64,000 nt of DNA from Sphingomonas ginsengisoli An et al. 2013 (GTDB taxonomy: Bacteria; Pseudomonadota; Alphaproteobacteria; Sphingomonadales; Sphingomonadaceae). Within the stretch, counting starts at the first letter, position 1. Every line of letters starts with the position of its first letter. Position numbers and translations under genes: made by a program. The notes under the pieces were generated by a model, which had not been told where the DNA came from, made no database searches, and saw only the letters and a list, made by a program, of their open reading frames with translations. The DNA is taken from the NCBI RefSeq assembly GCF_009363895.1, contig NZ_CP045434.1:806001-870000 (forward strand), in the 5' to 3' direction. Shown here one piece after another: positions 8,901 through 16,217 of this stretch.

Positions 8901-10907
8901 TCAGTGGCCGATGGTCTGGTCGAGCAAGGTGCTGATCTGGGTCAGCAGCTCGCGCCGTGCCGCACTGTCCTCGAGCTGGTGGTCGAGCGCTGGGTAGCGT
9001 AGGAACTTCACCGAAGTCCCGTTGGCGCGCAGCGCCGCGTCCATCCGCACCGACTCGTCGACCCCGACATTCATGTCGAGATTGCCGTGCGCGAGCAGCA
9101 CCGGCACCTTGATCGCTGCGGCATGCTGCAGCGGCGAGCCGTCACGGATGTGCGGGCCCGTACCGATGAACCGCTCGGTCACTTCCTGGTTGGTGAAGCC
9201 CTCGGCCTCGCGCTTCAGCATGCCGAGGTCGGTCACCGGAGCGACCGCCGCAACCGCTTTGAACAGGCTCGGCTGGGTCGCGGCGAGCTGCAGCGCCGCA
9301 TAGCCCCCGTAAGACCAGCCGACGATCGCCATCCGGTTGGGATCGGCGATGCCCTGGCTCGCCATCCACCGCGCGCCCGAAGCGATGTCGCCCATCGACA
9401 CCTGCCAGCTCTTGAACCCATTCTCCATCAGCCAGGCGTCGCCAAAGCCAGCCGAGCCGCGATAATTGGGCTGGAGCACGGCATAGCCGCGCGCCGCAAG
9501 GAACTGCGCCAGCCAGTCGAATCCCCACTCGTCGCGCGCGCTCGGCCCGCCATGCGGCAGGACTACCGCGGGCAGCCCCTTGGCGGGCTTGCCCGGCGGC
9601 AGCGTGAGATAGGCCACCATGCTCGACCCGTCGGCGACGGGGATCGACACCGGCTGGACCGAGGCGAGCGTGACGCCGTTGAGTTCGGGCCGCGCCGGCA
9701 GCACCTCGCCCATCTGCTTCGTCGTCTTGTCGTAGACGTAAAAGGTGCCCGGATTGCTGTCCGACCCGGCGAACATCAGCGTCTTGCTGTCGTCGGCGCT
9801 CGAATTGAGGAATTCGAGCAGCGGCAGCTTGGGCAGCGCTCGCGCGAGCCTGTCGTGCAGCGCCTTATATTCGGGGTCGAAGTAGATCGTCTGCCGTTTG
9901 TCCTCGACCAGCGTGTAGCCGATCACCTTCGCGCCATTGGCCGAACGCACCACATTGTCGATGTCGACCCGCGGGTTCGACGCCACCAGCTCGGTCGCGA
10001 TCGGATCGGTCAACTTGACGCGGTAAAGCGCCTGGCGCCCGTTGAGCGGCTTCAGCGCATAGACGCTGTCGCTGGTCGCATCGACCGCCAGCGGGACGAA
10101 CTGGTCAGCGTCCTGGAACGGCGTCAGCCGCTTCCAGTCACGCGAGCCCGCGACGCGATACTGATAGCTGTACTTGCCGGTCAGCTGGTCGCCGTCGTGA
10201 CCCTGCAATTCCTGGATGCGGACCGTTCCGCGACCATCGCTCAGATAGTCCGACACGCCCTCGTGCGGCGCCTCGACCTGGTCGACCGCCATGGTCACCG
10301 TATTGATCCGGACGACCCCCAGGCCGCTCTTGTCGCGGACGATATGCGTGCCGATGTTGCCCGCCTCGGGAATGAATGTGCGGGTCATTAGCACCGACCC
10401 GCCTTGCCCCGGCAGCCAGTCGATCACCGCGCCATCGAACTGGCGCAGCGAGGCGTCGTAGAAGCTCTCTTGCTGGCCGAGTTCCTTTTGTCCGGTACCG
10501 TCGGCATTGACGGCCATGGTCCGTGTGAACGGGATGAGCTTGCCGGCGAGCGACTGGGTCACCGCGTAGCGGCAGATCAACCGGCTGTCGGTGACGAACC
10601 GGCACCAGCGCAGCGATTCGCCCGGCCGCACGCCGCGCAGAAACGGCTTCAAGTCCCCGGTCGCGAGATTGGCGGTAAAGGCGACCGAGCCGCTTCCGCT
10701 CGGCGCGGGGGCAATGAACGAGACCAGCCCGCCGCCGGGCGACAAGCTCATTCCGTTGACGTTCTCGCGAGCCCCGAAACGCGCCGCGTCCACGCTCGCC
10801 CCTGCCGCCGGAGCGGCCGCAGCCCCGGCGGGAACAGGCGCCGCCGCCTGCGCCCAGGCAACAGTCGAGAGAGCCGAACACATCAGCCCGACACAAAACT
10901 TACGCAT
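8901..10907 (-). CDS. secreted S9-family peptidase (acylaminoacyl-peptidase type)
   Basis: This predicted periplasmic serine peptidase cleaves peptides with a prolyl-oligopeptidase fold. The 668-aa product has a signal peptide (MRKFCVGLMCSALSTVAWAQ), a beta-propeller-like middle (about 50-400) and an alpha/beta-hydrolase C-terminal domain. The catalytic triad is S532 in GWSYGGY, D611 in HGNLDMNV and H643 in DHQLED, with LPHGGP forming the oxyanion region. The longer upstream open frame is rejected because it overlaps the divergent aguA and lacks a signal. Substrate is unknown; scavenging of peptides is the general family role. Confidence 0.92.
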   Translation of the reverse strand: MRKFCVGLMCSALSTVAWAQAAAPVPAGAAAAPAAGASVDAARFGARENVNGMSLSPGGGLVSFIAPAPSGSGSVAFTANLATGDLKPFLRGVRPGESLRWCRFVTDSRLICRYAVTQSLAGKLIPFTRTMAVNADGTGQKELGQQESFYDASLRQFDGAVIDWLPGQGGSVLMTRTFIPEAGNIGTHIVRDKSGLGVVRINTVTMAVDQVEAPHEGVSDYLSDGRGTVRIQELQGHDGDQLTGKYSYQYRVAGSRDWKRLTPFQDADQFVPLAVDATSDSVYALKPLNGRQALYRVKLTDPIATELVASNPRVDIDNVVRSANGAKVIGYTLVEDKRQTIYFDPEYKALHDRLARALPKLPLLEFLNSSADDSKTLMFAGSDSNPGTFYVYDKTTKQMGEVLPARPELNGVTLASVQPVSIPVADGSSMVAYLTLPPGKPAKGLPAVVLPHGGPSARDEWGFDWLAQFLAARGYAVLQPNYRGSAGFGDAWLMENGFKSWQVSMGDIASGARWMASQGIADPNRMAIVGWSYGGYAALQLAATQPSLFKAVAAVAPVTDLGMLKREAEGFTNQEVTERFIGTGPHIRDGSPLQHAAAIKVPVLLAHGNLDMNVGVDESVRMDAALRANGTSVKFLRYPALDHQLEDSAARRELLTQISTLLDQTIGH

Positions 10908-11001
10908 GATCACAAATCCCCCACTTGATCTGCCGCAACATGCCGATTTCGGAGGCGCGCGCAACTTGGCGCATGGGGCCGCCTCTGATACCGGCGCGCG
11001 C

Positions 11002-11976
11002 ATGACGACACCCCTGCCCGAATGGGCGCCGCACGCGGCGATGTGGATTGGTTTTCCCTCCGATCCTGAACTGTGGCTCGATGACCTCACGCCCGCGCAG
11101 GCCGAGGTGGCGGCGCTTGCCAAGGCGCTGCATGCCGACGGCCGGGGCGAAGAGATAAAGCTGGTCACCGCCAACGAGGTCGCCGCCAAGGCCGCCCGCA
11201 AGCTGGCCCCGTTCGCGACTGTGCTGGTCGAGCCGTTCGGCGATATCTGGCTGCGTGACACCGGGCCGATCGTGCTCGGCGGCGGCGGCACGCCCAAGCA
11301 GGCGCAGGGCTTCCGCTTCAACGGCTGGGGCGGCAAGTACGACCTACCCGGCGATGAGAGCATCGGCCAGCGCCTCGCCCAGCGCGAGCAGCTTCCCTAC
11401 CGCCGCGCCGACTGGGTCCTTGAAGGCGGCGCGATTGAGTTCGACGGCTCGGGCACCGCGCTGACCACCGAGCAATGCCTGCTCAATCCCAATCGCAACC
11501 CGTCGCTCGACCGCGCCGGGATCGAGGAGCGCCTGCAGGGCGACCTCGGGCTCGAGCGGGTGGTGTGGCTCGGCGAGGGGCTCGCCAACGACCATACCGA
11601 CGGCCACATCGACAATCTGGCGCGGTTCGTCGCCCCGGGCCGCGTCGCCATCCCCGCCGCCACCGCCGACGACCCAAACAAGGCGGTCTATGTCGACGCC
11701 GCCCGGCGCCTCGCCGCCGCCGGCCTCGACGTCGTCTCGGTCCCGTCCCCCGGCCGGGTCGAGCGCGACGGCGAGATCGTGCCGGCGAGCTACATGAACT
11801 TCCTGATCGGCAATGCCGCTGTCGTCGTCCCGCTCTACGGCGCGGAGAACGACGCCGCCGCAGTCCACGCGATCGAGGCTCTGTTCCCCGGCCGAACGGT
11901 GGTGGGCCTGCGCGCCGACCATATCCTGACCGGCGGCGGAAGCTTCCATTGCATCAGCCAGCAACTACCTGAGTAG
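11002..11976 (+). CDS. aguA: agmatine deiminase
   Basis: AguA hydrolyses agmatine to N-carbamoylputrescine and ammonia. The 324-aa product is of the peptidyl-arginine-deiminase fold, with PEWAPHAAMWIGFPSDPELW at the start, IWLRDTGPI near residue 78, NDHTDGHIDNLARF (His/Asp of the active site) and catalytic C317 in GGGSFHCISQQ. I used the internal ATG giving MTTPLPEWAPH, which matches the family N-terminus; the long open frame upstream overlaps the divergent peptidase. The stop is 2 bp before the aguB start. Confidence 0.95.
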   Translation: MTTPLPEWAPHAAMWIGFPSDPELWLDDLTPAQAEVAALAKALHADGRGEEIKLVTANEVAAKAARKLAPFATVLVEPFGDIWLRDTGPIVLGGGGTPKQAQGFRFNGWGGKYDLPGDESIGQRLAQREQLPYRRADWVLEGGAIEFDGSGTALTTEQCLLNPNRNPSLDRAGIEERLQGDLGLERVVWLGEGLANDHTDGHIDNLARFVAPGRVAIPAATADDPNKAVYVDAARRLAAAGLDVVSVPSPGRVERDGEIVPASYMNFLIGNAAVVVPLYGAENDAAAVHAIEALFPGRTVVGLRADHILTGGGSFHCISQQLPE

Positions 11977-11978
11977 CC

Positions 11979-12830
11979 ATGACCAAGATCACCGTCGCCG
12001 CGCTCCAGCTCGCTTTCGGCGAGGACACCGCCGAGAATATCCGCAACGTTGCCGACCTCGTCCGCGAGGCCGCGGGCAAGGGCGCCGAGGTCGTGCTCCC
12101 GCCCGAACTGTTCGAAGGGCCCTATTTCTGCCGGACCGAGGACGAGGGGCTGTTCGCCACCGCCCGGCCGACCGCCGAGCATCCGAGCGTCACCGCCATG
12201 CAGTCGCTGGCCAAGGAGCTCGGCATCTGGATTCCGACCAGCTTCTTCGAGCGTGACGGGCCGCACCACTATAATAGCCTGGCGATGGTCGATCCGAGCG
12301 GCAACATCGCCGGCCTCTACCGCAAGAGCCACATCCCCGACGGGCCCGGCTATGAGGAAAAGTTCTACTTCCGCCCCGGCAACACCGGCTTCAAGGTCTG
12401 GCACGGTCCGCAGGCGACCACCTTCGGCGTCGGGGTCTGCTGGGACCAATGGTATCCAGAAACCGCCCGCGCGATGATGCTGATGGGGGCCGAAATCCTC
12501 TTCTACCCCACCGCCATCGGGACCGAGCCGCACGACCCCGACCTCGACACCTCGCGGCTGTGGCGGCGGGCGATGATCGGCCATGCGGTCAGCAACGTCG
12601 TTCCCGTGGTCGCGGCCAACCGCATCGGCATCGAGGGCGGTCAGCGCTTCTACGGTCACAGCTTCATCTGCGACGAGCGCGGCGACCTGCTGGCAGAGTT
12701 TGGCGCCGAGGAGACCGGTGTGCTCACCGCCACGCTCGACATCGACCAGGCGCGCCGCCACCGCGCCGCCTTCGGCTTCTTCCGCGACCGCCGGCCCGAG
12801 CTGTACGGCCGGCTGGTGCAGGACATCTAG
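11979..12830 (+). CDS. aguB: N-carbamoylputrescine amidohydrolase
   Basis: AguB is a nitrilase-superfamily amidase that converts N-carbamoylputrescine to putrescine, CO2 and ammonia, completing the route started by AguA. The 283-aa product shows the Glu-Lys-Cys triad: E43 in LPPELFEGPYF, K116 in YRKSHIPDGPGY and C154 in GVCWDQWYPE. Length and motifs match bacterial and plant AguB. It is coupled to aguA by a 2-bp gap. Together the pair makes putrescine from arginine-derived agmatine; no arginine decarboxylase gene is in this window. Confidence 0.96.
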   Translation: MTKITVAALQLAFGEDTAENIRNVADLVREAAGKGAEVVLPPELFEGPYFCRTEDEGLFATARPTAEHPSVTAMQSLAKELGIWIPTSFFERDGPHHYNSLAMVDPSGNIAGLYRKSHIPDGPGYEEKFYFRPGNTGFKVWHGPQATTFGVGVCWDQWYPETARAMMLMGAEILFYPTAIGTEPHDPDLDTSRLWRRAMIGHAVSNVVPVVAANRIGIEGGQRFYGHSFICDERGDLLAEFGAEETGVLTATLDIDQARRHRAAFGFFRDRRPELYGRLVQDI

Positions 12831-13056
12831 GCCACACCGCCCCGCGACGCTGTCCTACACGAACCAGATCGGCTATAAAGCGACCGTTCGTTGATGTTGG
12901 ACCTCTGCTGTTCGACATCATCGCGCAGCAGTCGCACCGGCCACCAGGGAAACATGGAAACTTCGCGTCCCGACTTGGCACGATAAACGGCCGGGTAACC
13001 CCCGAACCAAGGAAACTTGGAAACTTCGCCGTACCGAAACGGTACAATCTGGAGGG
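12831..13056. repeat. intergenic region with two imperfect direct repeats and a small palindrome
   Basis: No gene is evident. Two 20-bp near-copies lie at 12947-12966 (GGGAAACATGGAAACTTCGC) and 13010-13029 (AGGAAACTTGGAAACTTCGC), 63 bp apart. Each contains GGAAAC twice, so the unit is itself a short tandem. A perfect palindrome GTACCGAAACGGTAC follows at 13031-13045. The arrangement could be a regulatory or small-RNA element or a dispersed repeat. Confidence 0.55.
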
Positions 13057-13569
13057 TCAGAGCAGCAGCCGCCAATAGATGCTGTCGCACCATTCGCCGC
13101 CGACCAGCCAGGTGCGGACGGCGCGACCGCTTTCGGTGAAGCCGTGGCGCTGGAGCAGGCGGATGCTGGCCGCGTTGCGCGGGTCGGTGTCGGCCGTTAG
13201 CTCGGTGCTGCCGTGCGCGCGGCGGTGGACAATGAACGCCGCCAGCGCCTCGCTCGCATAGCCGCGGCCCCACATCGCGGGGTCGAGCAGATAGCCGAAG
13301 TCGGGCAGTCGCCAGGCGCCGAACTTGCCGATCACCCGCCCCTCGGTCTCGACGACGAACTCGTCGCTGCCCGCGTGCGGCGGGTCGATCATGCTCGCCA
13401 CGAACGCCTCGGTGGTGGCGAGGTCGGGATGCGGCACAGTCGACCAATAACGCATCGCCAGCGGCTGGCGCATGATCGCATGGAGTGCGGGCGCATCGTC
13501 GGGCCGAGCGCGACGCAGCAGCAGCCGCTCGGTGCGCAGCGTATCAGGCGGGCTTGAGCGCGAGCGCAC
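13057..13569 (-). CDS. GNAT family N-acetyltransferase
   Basis: The sequence LRTERLLLRRARPDDAPALHAIM followed by GYLLDPAMWGRGYASEALAAFI (the R/Q-x-x-G-x-G/A acetyl-CoA loop) and NAASIRLLQRHGFTESGR identifies an RimJ/RimL-like acetyltransferase of about 160-170 aa. The start is uncertain. No ATG precedes the first strand, so I take an in-frame GTG that overlaps the end of the upstream uracil-DNA glycosylase gene by 26 bp; an alternative non-ATG start lies closer to LRTERL. Overlap suggests translational coupling to the glycosylase gene. Substrate cannot be told from sequence. Confidence 0.8.
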   Translation of the reverse strand: MRSRSSPPDTLRTERLLLRRARPDDAPALHAIMRQPLAMRYWSTVPHPDLATTEAFVASMIDPPHAGSDEFVVETEGRVIGKFGAWRLPDFGYLLDPAMWGRGYASEALAAFIVHRRAHGSTELTADTDPRNAASIRLLQRHGFTESGRAVRTWLVGGEWCDSIYWRLLL

Positions 13570-14227
13570 GGGCGAACACGGCCTCGAACATCGGCGCGTC
13601 GAGCCGGCCGGTGTTCTGGTTGTAGCGGCTGGAGTGATAGGTCCCGAGCAGGATCGTCCCGTCCGCGGCGACCACCTCCGACCCATGCCCGAACCGCGCG
13701 TGCATCGGCCTCAGCCCAAGCGCCTTGGCCGCCGCCGCATGGGCGATCGCACCGAGCGCGACCATCACTCGCAGGCGCGGCAGCTGCGCCAGCGCCTCCT
13801 CGAAATAGCTGCGACAGGTCGCGATCTCGCCCGGCTCGGGCTTGTTGGCGGGCGGCAGGCATTTGACCGCGTTGAGGATCACAGCCCCGCTCAGCCGGAC
13901 ATCGTCGGCCGGGTCGGCGCGGTAGGTTCCGGTGGCGAGCCCGAATTTGAGCAGGGTGGCGTAAAGCAGCTCCCCCGCGAAATCGCCGGTGAACGGCCGC
14001 CCGGTGCGGTTGGCGCCCTGCTTGCCCGGCGCCATCCCGACCACCGCCAGCCAGGCCTGGGGGTCGCCGAACGCCGGAACGGGCGCGTTCCACCAGTCAG
14101 GATGCTCGGCCCGGCACTCTGCCCGGAAGCGAACCAGCCGCGGGCACAACGGGCAGTCGCGCGGCGCCTCGGCGTGGGGCACGGGTGACACGACGGGCGG
14201 CGCGGCGGAGGGCATGGCTCGCACCAT
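13544..14227 (-). CDS. uracil-DNA glycosylase, type 5 (UdgB-like)
   Basis: This enzyme removes uracil and possibly other deaminated bases from DNA. The product has an Fe-S-type cysteine cluster region near the start (CPLCPRL and later NAVKCLPP and a TCRSYFEE cysteine). Motif A reads GMAPGKQGANRTGRPFTGD and motif B YHSSRYNQNTGR, both characteristic of the UdgB subfamily rather than classic Ung. From the chosen ATG it is 227 aa. The open frame extends upstream through a palindromic repeat (14243-14275), whose readthrough gives non-homologous codons, so I prefer MVRAMPSAAPP or the next Met at 14215. Confidence 0.9.
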   Translation of the reverse strand: MVRAMPSAAPPVVSPVPHAEAPRDCPLCPRLVRFRAECRAEHPDWWNAPVPAFGDPQAWLAVVGMAPGKQGANRTGRPFTGDFAGELLYATLLKFGLATGTYRADPADDVRLSGAVILNAVKCLPPANKPEPGEIATCRSYFEEALAQLPRLRVMVALGAIAHAAAAKALGLRPMHARFGHGSEVVAADGTILLGTYHSSRYNQNTGRLDAPMFEAVFARALALKPA

Positions 14228-14242
14228 AGCGCTCGGCCCGGG

Positions 14243-14275
14243 CTTGTCGAAGGGCTTGCCCTCCCCTTCGACAAG
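14243..14275. repeat. palindromic intergenic repeat (CTTGTCGAAGGG type)
   Basis: Twelve-base arms CTTGTCGAAGGG (14243-14254) and CCCTTCGACAAG (14264-14275) are perfect complements around a 9-base spacer. The same GTCGAAGGGC core appears in the larger palindrome at 59867-59958. Such elements are common between genes in sphingomonads. It sits between the divergent glycosylase and folK genes. Confidence 0.75.
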
Positions 14276-14303
14276 ATCAGCCTCAGCGCATAAGGCGAGC
14301 GCC

Positions 14304-14786
14304 ATGTCCCACCTCTATGCCATCGGGATCGGCTCTAACCGGTCGCACGGACGCTATGGCCGTCCGGCGGGTGTGGTTGCCGCCGCGATCGCCGAGCTCG
14401 ACCGCCGCTATGCGCTGTTCGACGCCTCGCCGATCCTGCTCAATGCCGCGACCGGAGGCGCTGGCCGCGACTTCGCCAACACCGTCGCGCTCGTCGAGAC
14501 CGACCTTGATCCAATCGCGCTGTTGTCGGAGCTGAAGGCGCTCGAACGCTCGTTCGGGCGGCGGCTCGGCAAGCGCTGGAGCGCCCGCGTCCTCGATCTC
14601 GATCTGCTGCTGTGGAGCGGCGGGGCGTTTACCGGCGCGGGGCTCACCATTCCCCATCCCCGGCTGGCCGAGCGGACCTTCGCGCTGCAGCCCTTGCTGG
14701 CGATCGCCCCCGGCTGGCGGGTCAGCGGGGCGCTTACCGTCCGCCATTTGGCCGAGCGCCTTGCCCGGCGGCGTCCGCGCGACTAA
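14304..14786 (+). CDS. folK: 2-amino-4-hydroxy-6-hydroxymethyldihydropteridine pyrophosphokinase
   Basis: FolK (HPPK) transfers pyrophosphate from ATP to the pterin in folate synthesis. The 160-aa product opens with YAIGIGSNRSHGRYG, carries the LKALERSFGRRLGKRWSARVLDLDLLLW signature (HPPK motif with the DLDLL metal site) and the IPHPRLAERTFALQPLL segment. Length is normal. It is followed by tRNA-Lys after 23 bp. Confidence 0.94.
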   Translation: MSHLYAIGIGSNRSHGRYGRPAGVVAAAIAELDRRYALFDASPILLNAATGGAGRDFANTVALVETDLDPIALLSELKALERSFGRRLGKRWSARVLDLDLLLWSGGAFTGAGLTIPHPRLAERTFALQPLLAIAPGWRVSGALTVRHLAERLARRRPRD

Positions 14787-14809
14787 TTGGCGCCAAGCGC
14801 CGTCAGCGC

Positions 14810-14885
14810 GGGCCCTTAGCTCAGTCGGTAGAGCATCGGACTTTTAATCCGCAGGTCGTTGGTTCGAACCCAACAGGGCTCACCA
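14810..14885 (+). tRNA. tRNA-Lys (anticodon TTT), CCA encoded
   Basis: The 76-nt cloverleaf reads: acceptor GGGCCCT pairing with AGGGCTC (one G-T), D arm GCTC/GAGC, anticodon loop CTTTTAA, T arm GTTGG-TTCGAAC-CCAAC, discriminator A and an encoded CCA. The top pair of the anticodon stem (positions 27-43) is T-C, a mismatch where E. coli has G-T; the other four stem pairs are intact. The tRNA is very likely functional. Confidence 0.96.
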
Positions 14886-15003
14886 TTCCCACTTGATCGC
14901 AACGGTCTTTGGGATGGTAGATTTTACCGACCTTTAGCGCTGCGTCTGTCATTCGCGCTCGCTCGCGGCAGCCCCGCCGTTGAAATCACAAACATTTTTC
15001 GAC

Positions 15004-15020
15004 TGGCACACTTCTTGAAT
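15004..15020 (+). promoter_or_regulatory. possible sigma-54-like promoter
   Basis: TGGCACACTTCTTGAAT resembles the sigma-54 consensus TGGCAC-N5-TTGCA with correct spacing but A in place of the conserved C of the -12 GC. It lies about 50 bp before the first of three small coupled ORFs. A hairpin (GTCCGC at 15034-15039 with GCGGAC at 15046-15051) lies between. Without a perfect -12 element this remains a weak call. Confidence 0.25.
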
Positions 15021-15071
15021 AGCTTCGACCGTCGTCCGCAAAGGCGCGGACTGCTCGAAAGGATCGAAGCC

Positions 15072-15203
15072 GTGAACCTCCTCTCCCTCCGCCAGGCCCT
15101 CACCGCCGCCTCGGCCGCGCTTGCCCTCAGCGCTGTGACCGTCGGCGTCACCGTCGCCCCCGTGTCCTCAGTCGCGCAAAACGGGATCGTCGCCCGTGCC
15201 TGA
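15072..15203 (+). CDS. small membrane/exported peptide, 43 aa
   Basis: Start GTG is preceded by AAAGGA. The peptide is LLSLRQALTAASAALALSA-like at the start, then a Val/Thr-rich stretch ending AQNGIVARA. It has one hydrophobic segment that could be a signal peptide or membrane anchor. Its last 8 bases overlap the next small ORF. I do not recognise a family. Coding status rests on the chain of three overlapping starts and stops rather than on homology. Confidence 0.5.
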   Translation: MNLLSLRQALTAASAALALSAVTVGVTVAPVSSVAQNGIVARA

Positions 15204-15381
15204 CCTTTCTTCAAATGCGCAGCGCATGGCCGACGCCTTGTTCAGCCAGCCGGTCCCGCCGCGCGCCAGCGGCCGCATGACACCGCGCTTCTATGCCGTG
15301 ATCGTAGCGACGGCGCTGCTGACCTTCGCCGCGCTCCAGGCGGCGCACGACCTGTTCTTCACGCGTGCGGTGTTCGCCTGA
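15196..15381 (+). CDS. small single-pass membrane protein, 61 aa
   Basis: A GTG start overlaps the end of the previous small ORF by 8 bp. The 61-aa product has a polar N-terminal half and one clear transmembrane segment (about residues 33-50, AVIVATALLTFAALQAA) ending HDLFFTRAVFA. Its TGA overlaps the ATG of the third small ORF (TGATG). No family recognised. Tight coupling on both sides argues for a real small-protein operon. Confidence 0.6.
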   Translation: MPDLSSNAQRMADALFSQPVPPRASGRMTPRFYAVIVATALLTFAALQAAHDLFFTRAVFA

Positions 15382-15524
15382 TGCGCCAGCCCGCCAAGCC
15401 GCCGCGCCGCCGTGAGCGGACGCCGCTCCTCGACCGTCTTGCCGCCAGTCCGTGGGCTCTGTCCTTCGCCAGCTTTGTGGTGACGGCCCTGGTCATCCGA
15501 CCCGACGCCCCCGCGCTTTTCTGA
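15381..15524 (+). CDS. small membrane peptide, 47 aa
   Basis: The ATG shares one base with the previous TGA. The peptide begins with a very basic stretch (MRQPAKPPRRRERT), then has a hydrophobic segment (PWALSFASFVVTALVI) and a short tail ending PDAPALF. A positively charged start followed by one helix predicts inner-membrane insertion. It ends 9 bp before the convergent kdpE stop. No family recognised. Confidence 0.55.
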   Translation: MRQPAKPPRRRERTPLLDRLAASPWALSFASFVVTALVIRPDAPALF

Positions 15525-15533
15525 CGCGCACCG

Positions 15534-16217
15534 TTAGCGCCCCTCGGCCAACCGATAGCCGACTCCGGCTTCGGTTCGGACGATCGAAGGGCGGCCCGGA
15601 TCAACCTCGATCTTCATCCGCAAGCCGCGCGCGGTAACTCGCAGATATTCGACATTGTGGGCATGGGCCGGTCCCCAGATCGTCCGCAGCAGCTGGCTGT
15701 GGGTGATGACCCGGCCGGGATGCCGTGCCAGCTCGGCGAGCAGGCTGTACTCGCGCGGGGTGAGATGCACTTCGGCGCCGTTGCGGCGCACACGGCGGTT
15801 GAGCAGATCGATTTCGAGTCCTTCGACCACCAGCGGTGCACTGCCGCCGCTGCCTAGCCGCTGGCGGAGGGCGCGGCGCAGGCGGGCAAGCACCTCATCG
15901 GTGTCGAACGGCTTGGTGACATAATCGTCGGCGCCAAGGTCGAGCGCGGCAACCTTCTCTTCCGTCTCCTCGCGGGCCGAGACGATCAGCAGAGCGGCAT
16001 CCGCCTGGAGGACCAGCGGGACGAGTTCGAGCCCGTCGCGGTCAGGCAAGCCGAGGTCGAGCAGAACCGCGTCGGGCCGGTCGATCGCCAGCGCCGATAT
16101 GAGGTCGCGGCCAGTGCCGACCTCGATCACATGGTGGCCATCGCGCTCGAGCGCGGCGCGCAGCAGGCGGCGGATGGCGGGCTCGTCGTCGACCACGACG
16201 ATCTTGTGCCGGTTCAT
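15534..16217 (-). CDS. kdpE: two-component response regulator KdpE
   Basis: KdpE is the OmpR-family activator of the kdp operon. The 227-aa product has a receiver domain (acidic pair D10/D11, phospho-acceptor D54 in LLDLGLPD, K102 in VTKPF) and a winged-helix DNA-binding domain (about 130-225) with LTPREYSLLAELARHPGRVITHSQLL. Its ATG overlaps the kdpD stop in ATGA, so sensor and regulator are translationally coupled. It is last in the kdp operon. Candidate binding sites are the repeat boxes at 24842-24857 and 25786-25801. Confidence 0.96.
   Translation of the reverse strand: MNRHKIVVVDDEPAIRRLLRAALERDGHHVIEVGTGRDLISALAIDRPDAVLLDLGLPDRDGLELVPLVLQADAALLIVSAREETEEKVAALDLGADDYVTKPFDTDEVLARLRRALRQRLGSGGSAPLVVEGLEIDLLNRRVRRNGAEVHLTPREYSLLAELARHPGRVITHSQLLRTIWGPAHAHNVEYLRVTARGLRMKIEVDPGRPSIVRTEAGVGYRLAEGR

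Noticed and set aside
8901-11363. 820-codon version of the first S9 peptidase
   Set aside because: The extension lies within the divergent aguA gene and hides the signal peptide that starts at 10907.
14228-14305. Longer start of the uracil-DNA glycosylase gene
   Set aside because: The added codons translate the palindromic repeat and are not homologous; a start at 14227 or 14215 fits the family.
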